A stretch of 64,000 bases of DNA from Imbricaverruca yamaguchii. Taxonomy: Eukaryota; Arthropoda; Thecostraca; Neoverrucidae. The position numbers and the translations under genes were made by a program. This document shows, one piece after another, positions 24,801 through 35,454 of this stretch (position 1 is the first letter of the stretch; each line of letters opens with the position of its first letter). The stretch spans positions 1,142,001-1,206,000 of the forward strand of contig JAOTOL010001569.1 in NCBI GenBank assembly GCA_034440575.1, written 5' to 3'. The notes beneath the pieces are model-generated. The model had not been told where the DNA came from. It searched no databases and saw only the letters and a list, made by a program, of their open reading frames with translations.

Positions 24801-25736
24801 AAGAGATCTCACCCAGTACGTTTCACTCTACAGACACGGCGAGAGATCCCAGCTAGTCCGTTCCACTCTACAGACACGGCGAGAGATCCCAGCCAGTCCG
24901 TTCCACTCTACAGACACGGCGAGAGATCCCAGCCAGTCCGTTCCACTCTACAGACACGGCGAGTCCCAGCTAGTCCGTTCCACTCTACAACGCAGCGAGA
25001 TCCGCAGTCGTTCCACTCTACAGACACGGCGAGAGATCCCAGCTAGTCCGTTCCACTCTACAGACACGGCGAGAGATCCCAGCCAGTCCGTTCCACTCTA
25101 CAGACACGGCGAGAGATCCCAGCCAGTCCGTTCCACTCTAAAGAAACGGCGAGAGATCCCAGCCAGTCCGTTCCACTCTACAGACACGGCGAGAGATCCC
25201 AGCCAGTCCGTTCCACTCTACAGACACGGCGAGAGATCCCAGCCAGTCCGTTCCACTCTACAGACACGGCGAGAGATCCCAGCCAGTCCGTTCCACTCTA
25301 CATACGCAGCGAGAGATCTCGCCCAGTCAGTTCCACTCTACAGACACGGCGAGAGATCCCAGCAAGTCCGTTCCACTCTACAGACACGGCGAGAGATCCC
25401 AGCCAGTCCGTTCCACTCTACAGACACGGCGAGAGATCCCAGCCAGTCCGTTCCACTCTACAGACACGGCGAGAGATCCCAGCCAGTCCGTTCCACTCTA
25501 CAGACACGGCGAGAGATCCCAGCAAGTCCGTTCCACTCTACAGACACGGCGAGAGATCCCAGCCAGTCCGTTCCACTCTACAGACACGGCGAGAGATCCC
25601 AGCCAGTCCGTTCCACTCTACAGACACGGCGAGAGATCCCAGCCAGTCCGTTCCACTCTACATACGCAGCGAGAGATCCCAGCCAGTCCGTTCCACTCTA
25701 CAGACACGGCGGGAGATCCCAGCAATGGCGCCATAC
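24801..25736 (+). repeat. 40-bp minisatellite, about 23 copies
   Basis: The unit is 40 bp: CAGACACGGCGAGAGATCCC followed by AGCCAGTCCGTTCCACTCTA. Variant units with CATACGCAGC occur near 24796, 25301 and 25661. Units near 24955-25015 are shortened by several small deletions. The array abuts the protease end of the antisense retrotransposon remnant, so the protease frame runs into it. Confidence 0.93.
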
Positions 25737-25739
25737 ATG

Positions 25740-26337
25740 TCGCACGCTCCCCAGTCGTTCTTCTGCTGTTTTCCGGGCGGGAAGCTGACCCGGCAACATT
25801 GTCTACGTCCGTGGCGAGTGTGCGCCAGAGTGTAGTGAAGTCTTCTTCGTTGGCTTCGTGAATAGTCTTGAGACACTCCACGACCGGGTTGGCCGGGATA
25901 TACGTGCGTCCTTTTATTCTGACTAGTGGGCTCGCCTGCCCACTAATCGTTCGCTGCGGTCGCAGGGTAACCATGTTTCCTTCAATGCATAGGGCTTTCT
26001 CTTCGAAATATAATTTTGCTCCGAACCCGGTGAGAAAGTCATTGCATAACATGCAATGTTGCGTCAAGTTTTCCACGACTTTGAAACTGAATGGCATTTT
26101 GAACTTACTCATTTCGACTCTGAACGTTCCCACGCCAATGTTTTTCAAGTGATACCCACCAGCTGAAACGAGTGGAATGCGATCCTTTTGGTCTTCCGAA
26201 AATCTGAGGGTTTGATCCTCTGAAATTTTGTCAAAGAGCTCTTTTGAGATTAATGAGCTATCTGCTCCGGTGTCCACAAGTGTGTATGCTATCTGACAAC
26301 CAATTTTGAGCCAGCACATGGGTGTGTTAGGGTTCAT
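25740..26337 (-). pseudogene. LTR-retrotransposon protease domain (antisense remnant)
   Basis: The frame carries a retropepsin-type aspartic protease. It has the active-site LVDTGADSSLIS and, about 80 residues later, the hydrophobic flap and C-terminal region. In LTR retroelements this enzyme cleaves the Gag-Pol polyprotein. The start is near MNPNTPMCWLKIG, and the frame ends by running into the 40-bp minisatellite. No reverse transcriptase, RNase H or integrase follows, so the element is truncated. Ty3/mdg4-type is the best guess from the Gag-CCHC-protease order; the RT needed to decide is missing. Confidence 0.7.
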
Positions 26338-26485
26338 GCGAATTGGTTGAACTCGGTCCTGTTTCTGTTTCCGTTTCTCATGATCTCGTTTCCTTCTGAT
26401 ATTTTCCTTTCCTTTCTCTGTGGTTCCTGTTTTTGTTTCTGTTTATTTTCAACTCCATTGTGGTGGTCATTCACAACGGAGCTTT

Positions 26486-27420
26486 TTAGTTCCCAGCCTG
26501 TCTGGGAGGATTTGGGCCGGAGCGGCACTGTCTACCTATGTGACCTGTCTTCGCGCATTTTATACAGATTGGCCTACCATCGGTGGTCCATTGGAACGAT
26601 AGACCGGGCGGATTTGGCTGTTGTGGCCTCCAAACCCTGGGGCCTACAGGGGTACGGCGGAGGGGGTCAATAGTTGAGTTCAGGGACATACGGTCATGGT
26701 GGTCGCGGATACTGAGAGTAGGACGGGCGAAATACCCGTGGTCCAGACGGCGGTTGAGTGTGTGGTTTTGGTGCGTCTAATTTTTGCGCTGCGAGCTTCG
26801 ATACCGTTTCGCCTAAAGTTACCACTAATTTCTCTAGTTTATCCATTCGATCAGTTCTTGTTTGAACAACATCGACGTCCATCGGCTCATCTTCCTGTTT
26901 TGGAATTCCTCTACACAAAACAAGCGTTCGTTCTAGATTTTGTTCGCGTACTGCGAATTGTATCGTCCCCTCTAGGTTTTGGAAGGGGTGCCTGTAAAAT
27001 TTTGCGGCCAGCTGGTTACTTTGTGCACCTTTATTAAATATGTCTACTAGAATTTCCTGTGTGGTCGCGCTGTTCAGATCAGTGTACGCTTTTTTTCGCT
27101 TCTTTGGCTAGAGGCAGGATACGTTCGCCAAAATTTTGAACGAGTTCAGACCGGTGTTGCTTAAGTTTCCTTAAGGCCTCCTGAGCGCATTTTTGGCCTG
27201 ACAAGTCGAAATATCTTTCTTTCATAATTTGTTTGATCTCTACCTACGTCAAGTTTGATTGGCGTGCTAACATACCCTGTAGATATTCAGCCACAGGTCC
27301 ACCGAGTGTTTTCAGACATATAATTCTGAGCATCGTTCATGCTGAAGCTGATGCGATCCAGTTGTTTGATCCAGTCACACAATTTAACATAGCTCTCTCC
27401 GTTAAAGGTTTTTAAAAATA
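26486..27420 (-). pseudogene. LTR-retrotransposon gag remnant with CCHC zinc knuckle
   Basis: On the minus strand upstream of the protease, 26689-26486 encodes CIKCAKTGHIGRQC, a zinc knuckle of the form C-x2-C-x4-H-x4-C as in Gag nucleocapsids. 26918-26694 is a Pro-rich Gag-like linker with a short heptad-like stretch (DRMDKLEKLVVTLGETV). Further upstream, Gag-like pieces (for example near 27410-27300, with W-I-K-Q-L-D-R-I) lie in different frames with stops. Several frameshifts make it a dead copy, sitting inside RasGRF intron 3 in the opposite direction. Confidence 0.65.
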
Positions 27421-27774
27421 TTTTGGCTCATTCCTTCAGCGCGCATCTCCGTCCTTTCTTCCTTTGATTAAAGCTATCAGCCAATCATTCAAAAGCAATT
27501 TCCGTCATGTTTCTTTACTTATTTCAAGTATTCAATTACATTTGATTTTCGCGAGTTTTGTGAAGAAACTATCTCTATTATGTTTCTCAATTCACGTAAA
27601 AATTCACCCGTACAGTATTTAGTACACAGCGAACATTCGACTATACACTCCTATGACAATTCTATCAGTGGTCAAAATTGGAACAGGCGTAATTGGAGGG
27701 ATTTCGGGATTTTCCCGGGCTTAGTGAATTGTTCAGGTTGTCGATTCTCTTCCTCCTCCTGCTGAACGGTGTGT

Positions 27775-27917
27775 TGTAGTCGGATGTAGTGACTTCCGGG
27801 TCACTCTGCACCAAATGTAGTGACTTGCGGGTCACGACACCAAATGTAGTGACTTGTGGGTCACGGCCCCAAATGTAATGAAGTCTTCTTCGTTGGCTTC
27901 GTGAATAGTCTTGAGAC
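27775..27917 (-). repeat. Short tandem repeat at the presumed LTR/primer-binding junction
   Basis: Three copies of TGTAGTGACTT-C/G/T-GGGTCAC followed by a partial fourth (TGTAATGAAG). On the minus strand each reads TCACTACA then TTTGGTG-C-GTGACCC, which looks like an LTR end (…ACA) followed by a primer-binding region. The last 44 bp (27874-27917) repeat 25831-25874 with one mismatch. Confidence 0.55.
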
Positions 27918-28454
27918 CTCGCGTTGCGATAACGCCCGTTCAAAGATGACGGGAAGTTGTACTTTATATTATATGGTTGCAATTGAGGGCCGAAAAGGTG
28001 ACAAGTGCCGACAGACAATTTTAAGCTCCGTCTGCCGACACTACGACAACGGCAACAACGTCAGGTAAGACCTGTGCGCGCCGGCCGCTCCGTCGGTTCT
28101 CTCTCTCTGTCACAATACATTTCAACACCACCCAGCCGGGAGGTGGCTCCACCCTCGGCACTATGATTGGCGGCCAGACTAGTGACGAGAAATCATTGCC
28201 CGCCGGCGATTGGTGACACACGTCTTGACACACCTCTGGACAACATGGCCGCTAGTGGTGACTCATATACCGGCCACGTGCTGAAGGCACATTCCGGCGT
28301 TCCTAACCTATCTACAACGGATGCAAGTCGGTACACATAGCCACAACATTTTGACTACAGTCATCGGGTGAGTCAGACAGCATTCCTTTCAGCGCGGACC
28401 AGAAGCATGATTAAACCTGAACCACTTTACAAGAGCTAGCGGCCGGCATGACGG
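27918..28454. other. Intron 3 spacer, no gene seen
   Basis: GC-rich sequence with ACGACAACGGCAACAACG-like runs but no supported gene. Confidence 0.35.
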
Positions 28455-29990
28455 TCGCCGCCAGCCGCTGGTGGGGAGAGAGAGCACGGCGCCACCGGTG
28501 TCTCGTATCTGGCCGGTCGCCGCCAGCTGTTGGTGGGGAGAGAGAGCACGGCGCCACCGGTGTCTCGTATCTGGCCGGTCGCCGCCAGCTGTTGGTGGGG
28601 AGAGAGAGCACGGCGCCACCGGTGTCTCGTATCTGGCCGGTCGCCGCCAGCTGTTGGTGGGGAGAGAGAGAGCACGGCGCCACCGGTGTCGTATCTGGCC
28701 GGTCGCCGCCAGCTGTTGGTGGGGAGAGAGAGAGCACGGCGCCACCGGTGTCTCGTATCTGGCCGGTCGCCGCCAGCTGTTGGTGGGGAGAGAGAGCACG
28801 GCGCCACCGGTGTCTCGTATCTGGCCGGTCGCCGCCAGCTGTTGGTGGGGAGAGAGCACGGCGCCACCGGTGTCTCGTATCTGGCCGGTCGCCGCCAGCT
28901 GTTGGTGGGGAGAGAGAGCACGGCGCCACCGGTGTCTCGTATCTGGCCGGTCGCCGCCAGCTGTTGGTGGGGAGAGAGACGGCGCCACCGGTGTTCGTAT
29001 CTGGCCGGTCGCCGCCAGCTGTTGGTGGGGGAGAGAGCACGGCGCCACCGGTGTCTCGTATCTGGCCGGTCGCCGCCAGCTGTTGGTGGGAGAGAGAGCA
29101 CGGCGCCACCGGTGTCTCGTATCTGGCCGGTCGCCGCCAGCTGTTGGTGGGGAGAGAGAGCACGGCGCCACCGGTGTCTCGTATCTGGCCGGTCGCCGCC
29201 AGCTGTTGGTGGGGAGAGAGAGCACGGCGCCACCGGTGTCTCGTATCTGGCCGGTCGCCGCCAGCCGTTGGTGGGGGAGAGAGCACGGCGCCACCGGTGT
29301 CTCGTATCTGGCCGGTCGCCGCCAGCTGTTGGTGGGGAGAGAGAGCACGGCGCCACCGGTGTCTCGTATCTGGCCGGTCGCCGCCAGCTGTTGGTGGGGA
29401 GAGAGAGCACGGCGCCACCGGTGTCTCGTATCTGGCCGGTCGCCGCCAGCTGTTGGTGGGGAGAGAGAGCACGGCGCCACCGGTGTCTCGTATCTGGCCG
29501 GTCGCCGCCAGCTGTTGGTGGGGAGAGAGAGCACGGCGCCACCGGTGTCTCGTATCTGGCCGGTCGCCGCCAGCTGTTGGTGGGGAGAGAGAGCACGGCG
29601 CCACCGGTGTCTCGTATCTGGCCGGTCGCCGCCAGTGGTGGGGGGGGAGGACGGGGCCCCCCGTGTTTTTTTTTTTGCCGCCAGCTGTTGGTGGGGAGAG
29701 AGAGCACGGCGCCACCGGTGTCTCGTATCTGGCCGGTCGCCGCCAGCTGTTGGTGGGGAGAGAGAGCACGGCGCCACCGGTGTCTCGTATCTGGCCGGTC
29801 GCCGCCAGCTGTTGGTGGGGAGAGAGAGCACGGCGCCACCGGTGTCTCGTATCTGGCCGGTCGCCGCCAGCTGTTGGTGGGGAGAGAGAGCACGGCGCCA
29901 CCGGTGTCTCGTATCTGGCCGGTCGCCGCCAGCTGTTGGTGGGGAGAGAGAGCACGGCGCCACCGGTGTCTCGTATCTGGCCGGTCGCCG
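28455..29990 (+). repeat. 62-bp GC-rich minisatellite, about 25 copies
   Basis: The unit is 62 bp with core TCTCGTATCTGGCCGGTCGC, CGCCAGCTGTTGGTGGGGAG and AGAGAGCACGGCGCCACCGG. Units vary mostly in the number of GA steps and G residues. One unit at about 29630-29690 is grossly altered, with runs of G, C and T. Because 62 is not a multiple of 3, the long open frames of over 500 codons on both strands cycle through three frames and are not genes. Confidence 0.95.
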
Positions 29991-30130
29991 GTCACTCATC
30001 GCCGACCACCGGCCCGCAGAGGCCACTCATGCAGCCGCCAGCGGAGGTCACGTCCGAACCTGTATGTCATGCAGCATTGAACATCGACGGCGACGATAAT
30101 GATGCTGGTGGGCAATATAAGTTACGTGGA

Positions 30131-30944
30131 TTAACCCGTGCCGTCTCGGCGGAGGGATCTTCAACCGCCTCCCCCCGCCTAAGGTTTCACGCGGATAGTG
30201 AAAGAACTTCGCGCGGCAGCGCGCCGAAATTTGGCCTACCTTTTCCCAAACTACTTCGGCATGTTCTGTCAAAGTTTGAAGTCAGGTCATCTAGGGTCAA
30301 CGAGTCATTCTAGGTCAAGTGAGGTCACGTCAAAAAAGTGAAACCAGTAGTCACGCTTTAACGGATGCAGATATCTCAATCAAACTTGCTACGTTTGCTT
30401 ACCTTCAGGGATGCAATAAAACGCACGAGAGTTTGTCATTTTCCTTATTAGTTTTGCATATTTGTCCATTAGAGTTCAAATCGAAGATCATGGTTACAGT
30501 AAGCATTTTTTGTTGGGGAAAATTGACTTCCAACTAAATTTTTCTGTCCACTCTACCCACTAGGAAAGGAAAGTTACAGAAAACTTAAAATCTCAAAAAT
30601 TTTGAAAGTTCAACAACAAAAATTTGAATGGTCAAAAATGTTATGATCCTGGTTGATTACGATGCCCTTTTCTGATTCGTATAACTTTGTAAAATATCCC
30701 CAAAACAAACCCCACAGAGCCAGACACATGATGTAAGTCAGGAAAACATAGGCTTCCTAGTGACATCACTTTTGGGGATACATTTTTTGGGGGAGACATT
30801 TTTTGGGGGTGGCGTCGGGCCATACTCGTCGAGCGCTTTCCGATGACACCTCTCTCGCTTTTGCGCGACGCTTAGTTTGGAGATTACAGGGATCCTCACA
30901 TCCCTCAGACGGGGTGTGAGGATCAGACAGAGACGAAGTGTTAA
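30131..30944 (+). mobile_element. piggyBac-like MITE (family A), complete copy
   Basis: It starts TTAACCCGTGCCGTCTCGG and ends GAGACGAAGTGTTAA. It shares the internal landmarks of the family: CGCGGATAGTGA, GGTCATCTAGGGTCAACGAG, ACTCGTCGAGCGCTTTCCGA, and the GACGGGGTGTGAGGAT right end. It encodes no protein. Confidence 0.8.
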
Positions 30945-30989
30945 ATGAACTACACCAGCGTCATTGACAGCGACGCGACTAGTGCGCCA

Positions 30990-31440
30990 TTACTTCCACT
31001 ACTACTGCTGTATCACAACTAACACCACCACCTCTACTACTACTGTACCACCACTACCATCACCACTACTACTACTACTACTGCTACTACTAACAATAAT
31101 AATAATACTAATAACACTAACAATACTCATAACATTATCACTATGCTAAAGGCATAGTAGCAACGATAATACAACAGCAATACTTATAGTAGTATCTCTA
31201 CTTCTACCACTGTGGCTTTAATTAGTGATAATAATAATAATATGATGCTAAGAACAATAATGAAAACAATCTTATTATGATTAACGTTCTCAGAGTTATT
31301 ATTACCATTAGTTGTATTGCTATTTGTGTCAGTACTCTTGTTCTAATTCTTAATATTATACACTTGATGAAAGTGATTGAATTTGTTATTGCTGATATTT
31401 TAGTAGGACGAAAACGATGATAATAAAACAGCAATATTAG
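30990..31440. repeat. ACT/CCA and AAT trinucleotide-rich low-complexity tract
   Basis: The sequence is dominated by CACTACTACTAC, CCACCACCT and AATAATAAT steps, gradually degenerating. The open frames on both strands are low complexity. Confidence 0.7.
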
Positions 31441-33135
31441 TGTTCTTCACGAAATTCGCTATTTCACGCCAGTCAAGGCTCAATAAGAAATTGTTCAGTA
31501 AGATGAGCTTCTACGAAAACAAGATGATGTTTTCTCTGTTAGTATTATTTAATACCGACATCCCTATGCTGTCCTGTGCTGCACCTGCAACCCATGCGTA
31601 GTGGCAGGGACTCAGCCACGATGAATGGGAAGACGTAGATTGATGGTTTGAAGTGGCCTCAGGCCAGTTGAAATAGCACCATGCAAATTGTTTAGCTCAG
31701 AGCAGTGTTGGAGCACAGACTGAGGTTTAGCAGTGCCCAAAAAAGAGTTTTGAGGTAAAAAATATTGGGATGGATATGGATGTAAACAAGCACTGTCAAT
31801 TGTTATTCCACGGGAAAACAATGGTTTTGATTGCTTTTTTGATGAAAATATATGCATTTATGGTTGCCTGCGCAATATGTTTACAGGGAACATCCGACTT
31901 GCAAAAGTTGAGCCAACGCTTTGAAATGACATTCCAAGCCAGGAAGTTCAAGAAAATTACAACCATCTGACTATAAAAAAAAACGGTGGGAATGTAAAAC
32001 AAAATGTTCTCAAATTGAATCTGCTTGCCAAGCAAATTCAACGTGAATCTGCTGGCAAAAGGTTTAGCTCAAAAGAGCTGAAAACTTCGATGGAGTCAAT
32101 GAAGGTGGAGTTTTCACTTCTGACTGCGTGCGTGAACTGATCGCCCCGGTTTGTTTTACTGAAGAAGGCGCAGAATCGTCTAACTGGAGAGGCCGAATAT
32201 GGGCAAATGGGCATCATGCCGAACAACAGTACCGAGTAGATCAAGCATTGCAACTTATGGTGAACTTCACTGTAAACTCCTATCAGCCGCTTGCAATAAC
32301 TTCATGTTTTATATGTTTCGTGATGTTCTGGGTTATGGTGAATGTATCCGGTGGTGATGCATGGCAATATACGATCGGGCAACTGGAACTTGTTGCGCAA
32401 ACGATCAGGATTTTGATAAATTTACGACGGCAATAGTGGGTAGAAAGCATATCGTTCGTTCCATGTAAACCCTCACTTGTGTGGGGAGTGATGCACGAGC
32501 GGTGCAACTCCCACCAATGAAGTTCTCCCGCGACCAAGACAAATTATCGGGATCGGCACGCTACCGCTTGGTGCGGCTGATGGGGCATCCTTCTATATTT
32601 TGCCACACAGTTTTTATGATGTTTTGTCAGGTTACTGGTCTGTGACTGCATACGGGGAACATGTTATTCCGTTTTCGCCGATATCGTGGATTATCTGAAG
32701 GTAATCTCACTCATGGCCATCAAAAAGCCAATGCTGGACGTGGCATGGTTATGGACATTTCAGCTAACATGCCTACATAGGGAATTGACCATCCAAAAAC
32801 ATTTCATAAGGCACCAAATATATTTTTGGATTTGTTTTCGTTTCTGAATCACTCTGAAACTCATATCTATGTTCAAATTGCATGTGAAGTCCATTTGTAT
32901 TCTACACCTCTCAATGCAATACAATGTGTTTTCTGGCACTACTCCAAAAGTGTCGAGAACAAGGTCAACATGACACCCTCATCTGTCCGATGAACCTCAA
33001 GGTCGAAAAGTAGCCGGTGATATTCTATGCTTGACATGTGGTGAAATCAATCCAAGTATATATTATCTTGATTATAAATGCATGTCTTGATTTGAGTAAG
33101 CACGCCGTAACAACGCACCGCTTTATCGCCGTCAG
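31441..33135. other. End of intron 3, no gene seen
   Basis: Unique AT-rich intronic DNA up to the exon 4 acceptor (TTTATCGCCGTCAG). No recognisable exon or transposon domain. Confidence 0.4.
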
Positions 33136-33283
33136 CTTCAACAAGCTGATGCTGAAGAAAGAGGAGCTAGAGCACAAGCACCTTCACCTACTGCAGATTA
33201 TGGAAAGCGAGAAGACGGCGAAGTGGCAGTATACACAACAGTGCGAAGAGCTCACCACCGAGATAAAAAAGCTCCGCAATGAG
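33136..33283 (+). CDS. RasGRF: RasGRF-like, exon 4 (coiled coil)
   Basis: The exon reads FNKLMLKKEELEHKHLHLLQ, then MESEKTAKWQYTQQCEELTT and EIKKLRNE. It corresponds to the coiled-coil segment between PH1 and the IQ motif in vertebrate RasGRF1, whose HLLQIVETEKT block is clearly conserved; that segment helps membrane and calcium-linked activation in the family. The first base completes the Ser codon left by exon 3. The donor is GAG|GTATCT, phase 0. An internal acceptor-like AG at 33144-33145 would delete four codons and fits the family length less well. Confidence 0.88.
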
Positions 33284-33579
33284 GTATCTACCCACTCATC
33301 CAATGGTGGCCCGTCCGCCAGCCAGTTTGTCACATACTAGCCAGTGAACAAAATTTAGCACGTGCAAAGTATGGCTCTCTGGTGAGGGAGATCGTCCACG
33401 TCGAGCACTCTGTCGACGTGGACGAGACTCAACGGTAAGGTCAAGTGTGATAAGCTAGCATGCAGGGATATGATATCTCGGGTAATATCTCGGCTAATAT
33501 TCGGATGATTTACCGGGTGACGTCTAGGCGCATACAGTCTATGCAAAGCAGTAGCTGAGTATTAGCAACTTTTGAAGAA

Positions 33580-34560
33580 ATTCAGGACAGCGACTTGGGA
33601 CCAATTCTCATCAATTTGTACACTAATGATCTTTCATGTTACCCTTCATACATTCATCCATAATTTCGAGTGGAGATGCCACCCAAATCATTTAAAGTCC
33701 GCTACCTACCCGGACGGACTCAGGGAGCTATGCATTAGCATGGAAGTTGATTTCACCATCCTTGCTGCCTGGTTTGCTTCCGAGCGGCGAATGAAAAGCC
33801 GCAAAGCAACGAAGCATACATCATTTGCTACATCGGCAACAAAGAGTCAAGACACTCAGCATTAATTTTCAACGGGCTGAACTTCGCCCCAGTGACAGAA
33901 TAAAGACCCTGGGAGTTACTTTCTACAAAATACTTAGTCTGGCCAGTCGAACTAGACGAGGCCGCCGCAACGCTGTTGCAGCGGCCTCGTTCTCTCAGCA
34001 AACTGAAGAGCAGTTTACTAAACACTAAATAGCACCACCAAAATTAGCATTCAGTCGCTGGTGTCTACGGATCTGACCTGTTGCTTACCGAGTCCCCATC
34101 AACCTCATGAAACCGGGTGAAACGAAAACACATTGATGAAATAATGCATTTTGCTGTGAGAGTCGCCACCAACAAGCTTCGAACCCATCAGTTCTTTGCT
34201 GCTGGAAAGCAGCTTGGTTGGCTTGATTTCCACTTTCTGATAGAACTATGAGATTGCGCCTCGATGCTCACAATTTTGAACGAATATCAAAGGCCCACAA
34301 ACACCAAAATGTATTGCAACATGCAAAGCCATCCATGCCGCAGCGAACAATGCGGACTGCATCCAGCCTGCAGAGCTATAAACTTGACGATGCTGCCTGG
34401 AAGCGACATAAACACTCCCTAATAATGGCGTGCGTACATGGAACCATCCATGCAGAGTTACTGGCACCTGGTGAACTCCAACACGACTCCTTGGAAGCGC
34501 GTCTAGGCAGCTCTTGTATCTCGGTCGGGAGTCTCTGGCTAAATTTTAGTAGGTATTCCT
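33580..34560 (+). pseudogene. LINE (non-LTR retrotransposon) reverse transcriptase and 3' end remnant
   Basis: Short in-order blocks match a non-LTR reverse transcriptase. Near 33585 is DSDLGPILINLYTNDLSCY, like the "QGSILGPILFNIYINDL" block. A degraded A-D-D-A-T-Q-I-I site is near 33665. W-F-A-S-E-R follows near 33770, then I-K-T-L-G-V-T-F near 33905. A C-terminal A-V-R-V-A-T plus Q-L-G-W-L-D-F-H-F-L-I-E-L segment is near 34155-34245. The blocks fall in several frames with stops, so it is dead. Clade (CR1, L2 or Jockey-like) cannot be decided by eye. Confidence 0.7.
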
Positions 34561-35454
34561 GTGTATATTACTGTATGCTACGTAGCGAGAGTCTCCCATT
34601 CTCCATTGTGTATTTGGTTGTGTTCTTTATTTTGTACTCTGTTTGTTTCTTCCTTTTTGTAAGACATTGTTCATGCTTTGCTATATTTTGTCATGTGGTC
34701 ATCCTCCATTCCGAGGATACATCCCCATTGCTTGTCATTGCTGCTGAGATGCATGCAGACGTATCGGTGGCACGGTGGCATGAGCACGGTGGCACACAGA
34801 CGAAAATGAAGTTGGATGCCGTCATGGAACGAGATGCATTACAATGCAATGCAATACAGTGCAAGTGGCAGTGGACTCCGTCAAGTCATGTTGGATAAAA
34901 TTTGCATAACGGTAAGAAATACAGCGATATGGAAGGGCTGGAAATGGGATCAGCCTCATTACAGGAATTCCTCCTTGGTCTATATAAATAAACAGTGTAG
35001 GATGTCAAGACGGTCGATAAAATGGAGCAGAAGATAGGTGTGTGAATACAAGAGAAGCGTAGATGGTAGCGTGGGTTGAGACAAGTACAAGTGAGAAGTG
35101 AGAAGCCTGCAAGTGAGAAGCGTAGACGGTAGCGGTGGCTGGGACCATGGTCTGGAGGCGTGGTCCAGTGGTCCAGTGGTCGCAGTATCATATTCTAATT
35201 GAATATGAATGCATTTATTGTACGAAAATGAAGGGAAATGAGGTTGTTATGCTCTAATGTTTAGCAACCTCTTTTTTCAAAGGAATTTTCGAATTAGCAT
35301 TTTATACCAGATCATTAGCATTCTAATTCGACAATATTCGATACCGAAGTTCAATTCGTGTCATTCAGCTTTGGTTTAGTTATCAGTCATATGACGGACA
35401 ATGTGTCCTTTCGCTTTATTTTGATGTATGTGAAGTGGACACTTGACTTCGTCA
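34561..35454. other. Intron 4 spacer, no gene seen
   Basis: It may begin with the LINE 3' untranslated part (T-rich, 34560-34720). A short purine-rich repeat AGTGAGAAGC is at 35090-35125. No supported gene. Confidence 0.35.

Noticed and set aside
24801..29990. CRISPR-like appearance of the 40-bp and 62-bp arrays
   Set aside because: Whole units repeat without unique spacers, there are no cas genes, and the DNA is clearly intron-bearing eukaryotic sequence.
28389..30313. Open frames of 514-621 codons on both strands
   Set aside because: They lie wholly in the 62-bp minisatellite. The unit is not a multiple of 3, all frames cycle through the same three peptides, and both strands are open.
33284..33340. 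Extension of exon 4 to the TAG at 33338
   Set aside because: A good donor lies at 33284 and homology stops there; possible intron retention but no support.
34248..34898. 216-codon open frame
   Set aside because: Overlaps the LINE 3' end in another frame, then runs into a T-rich untranslated-like stretch.
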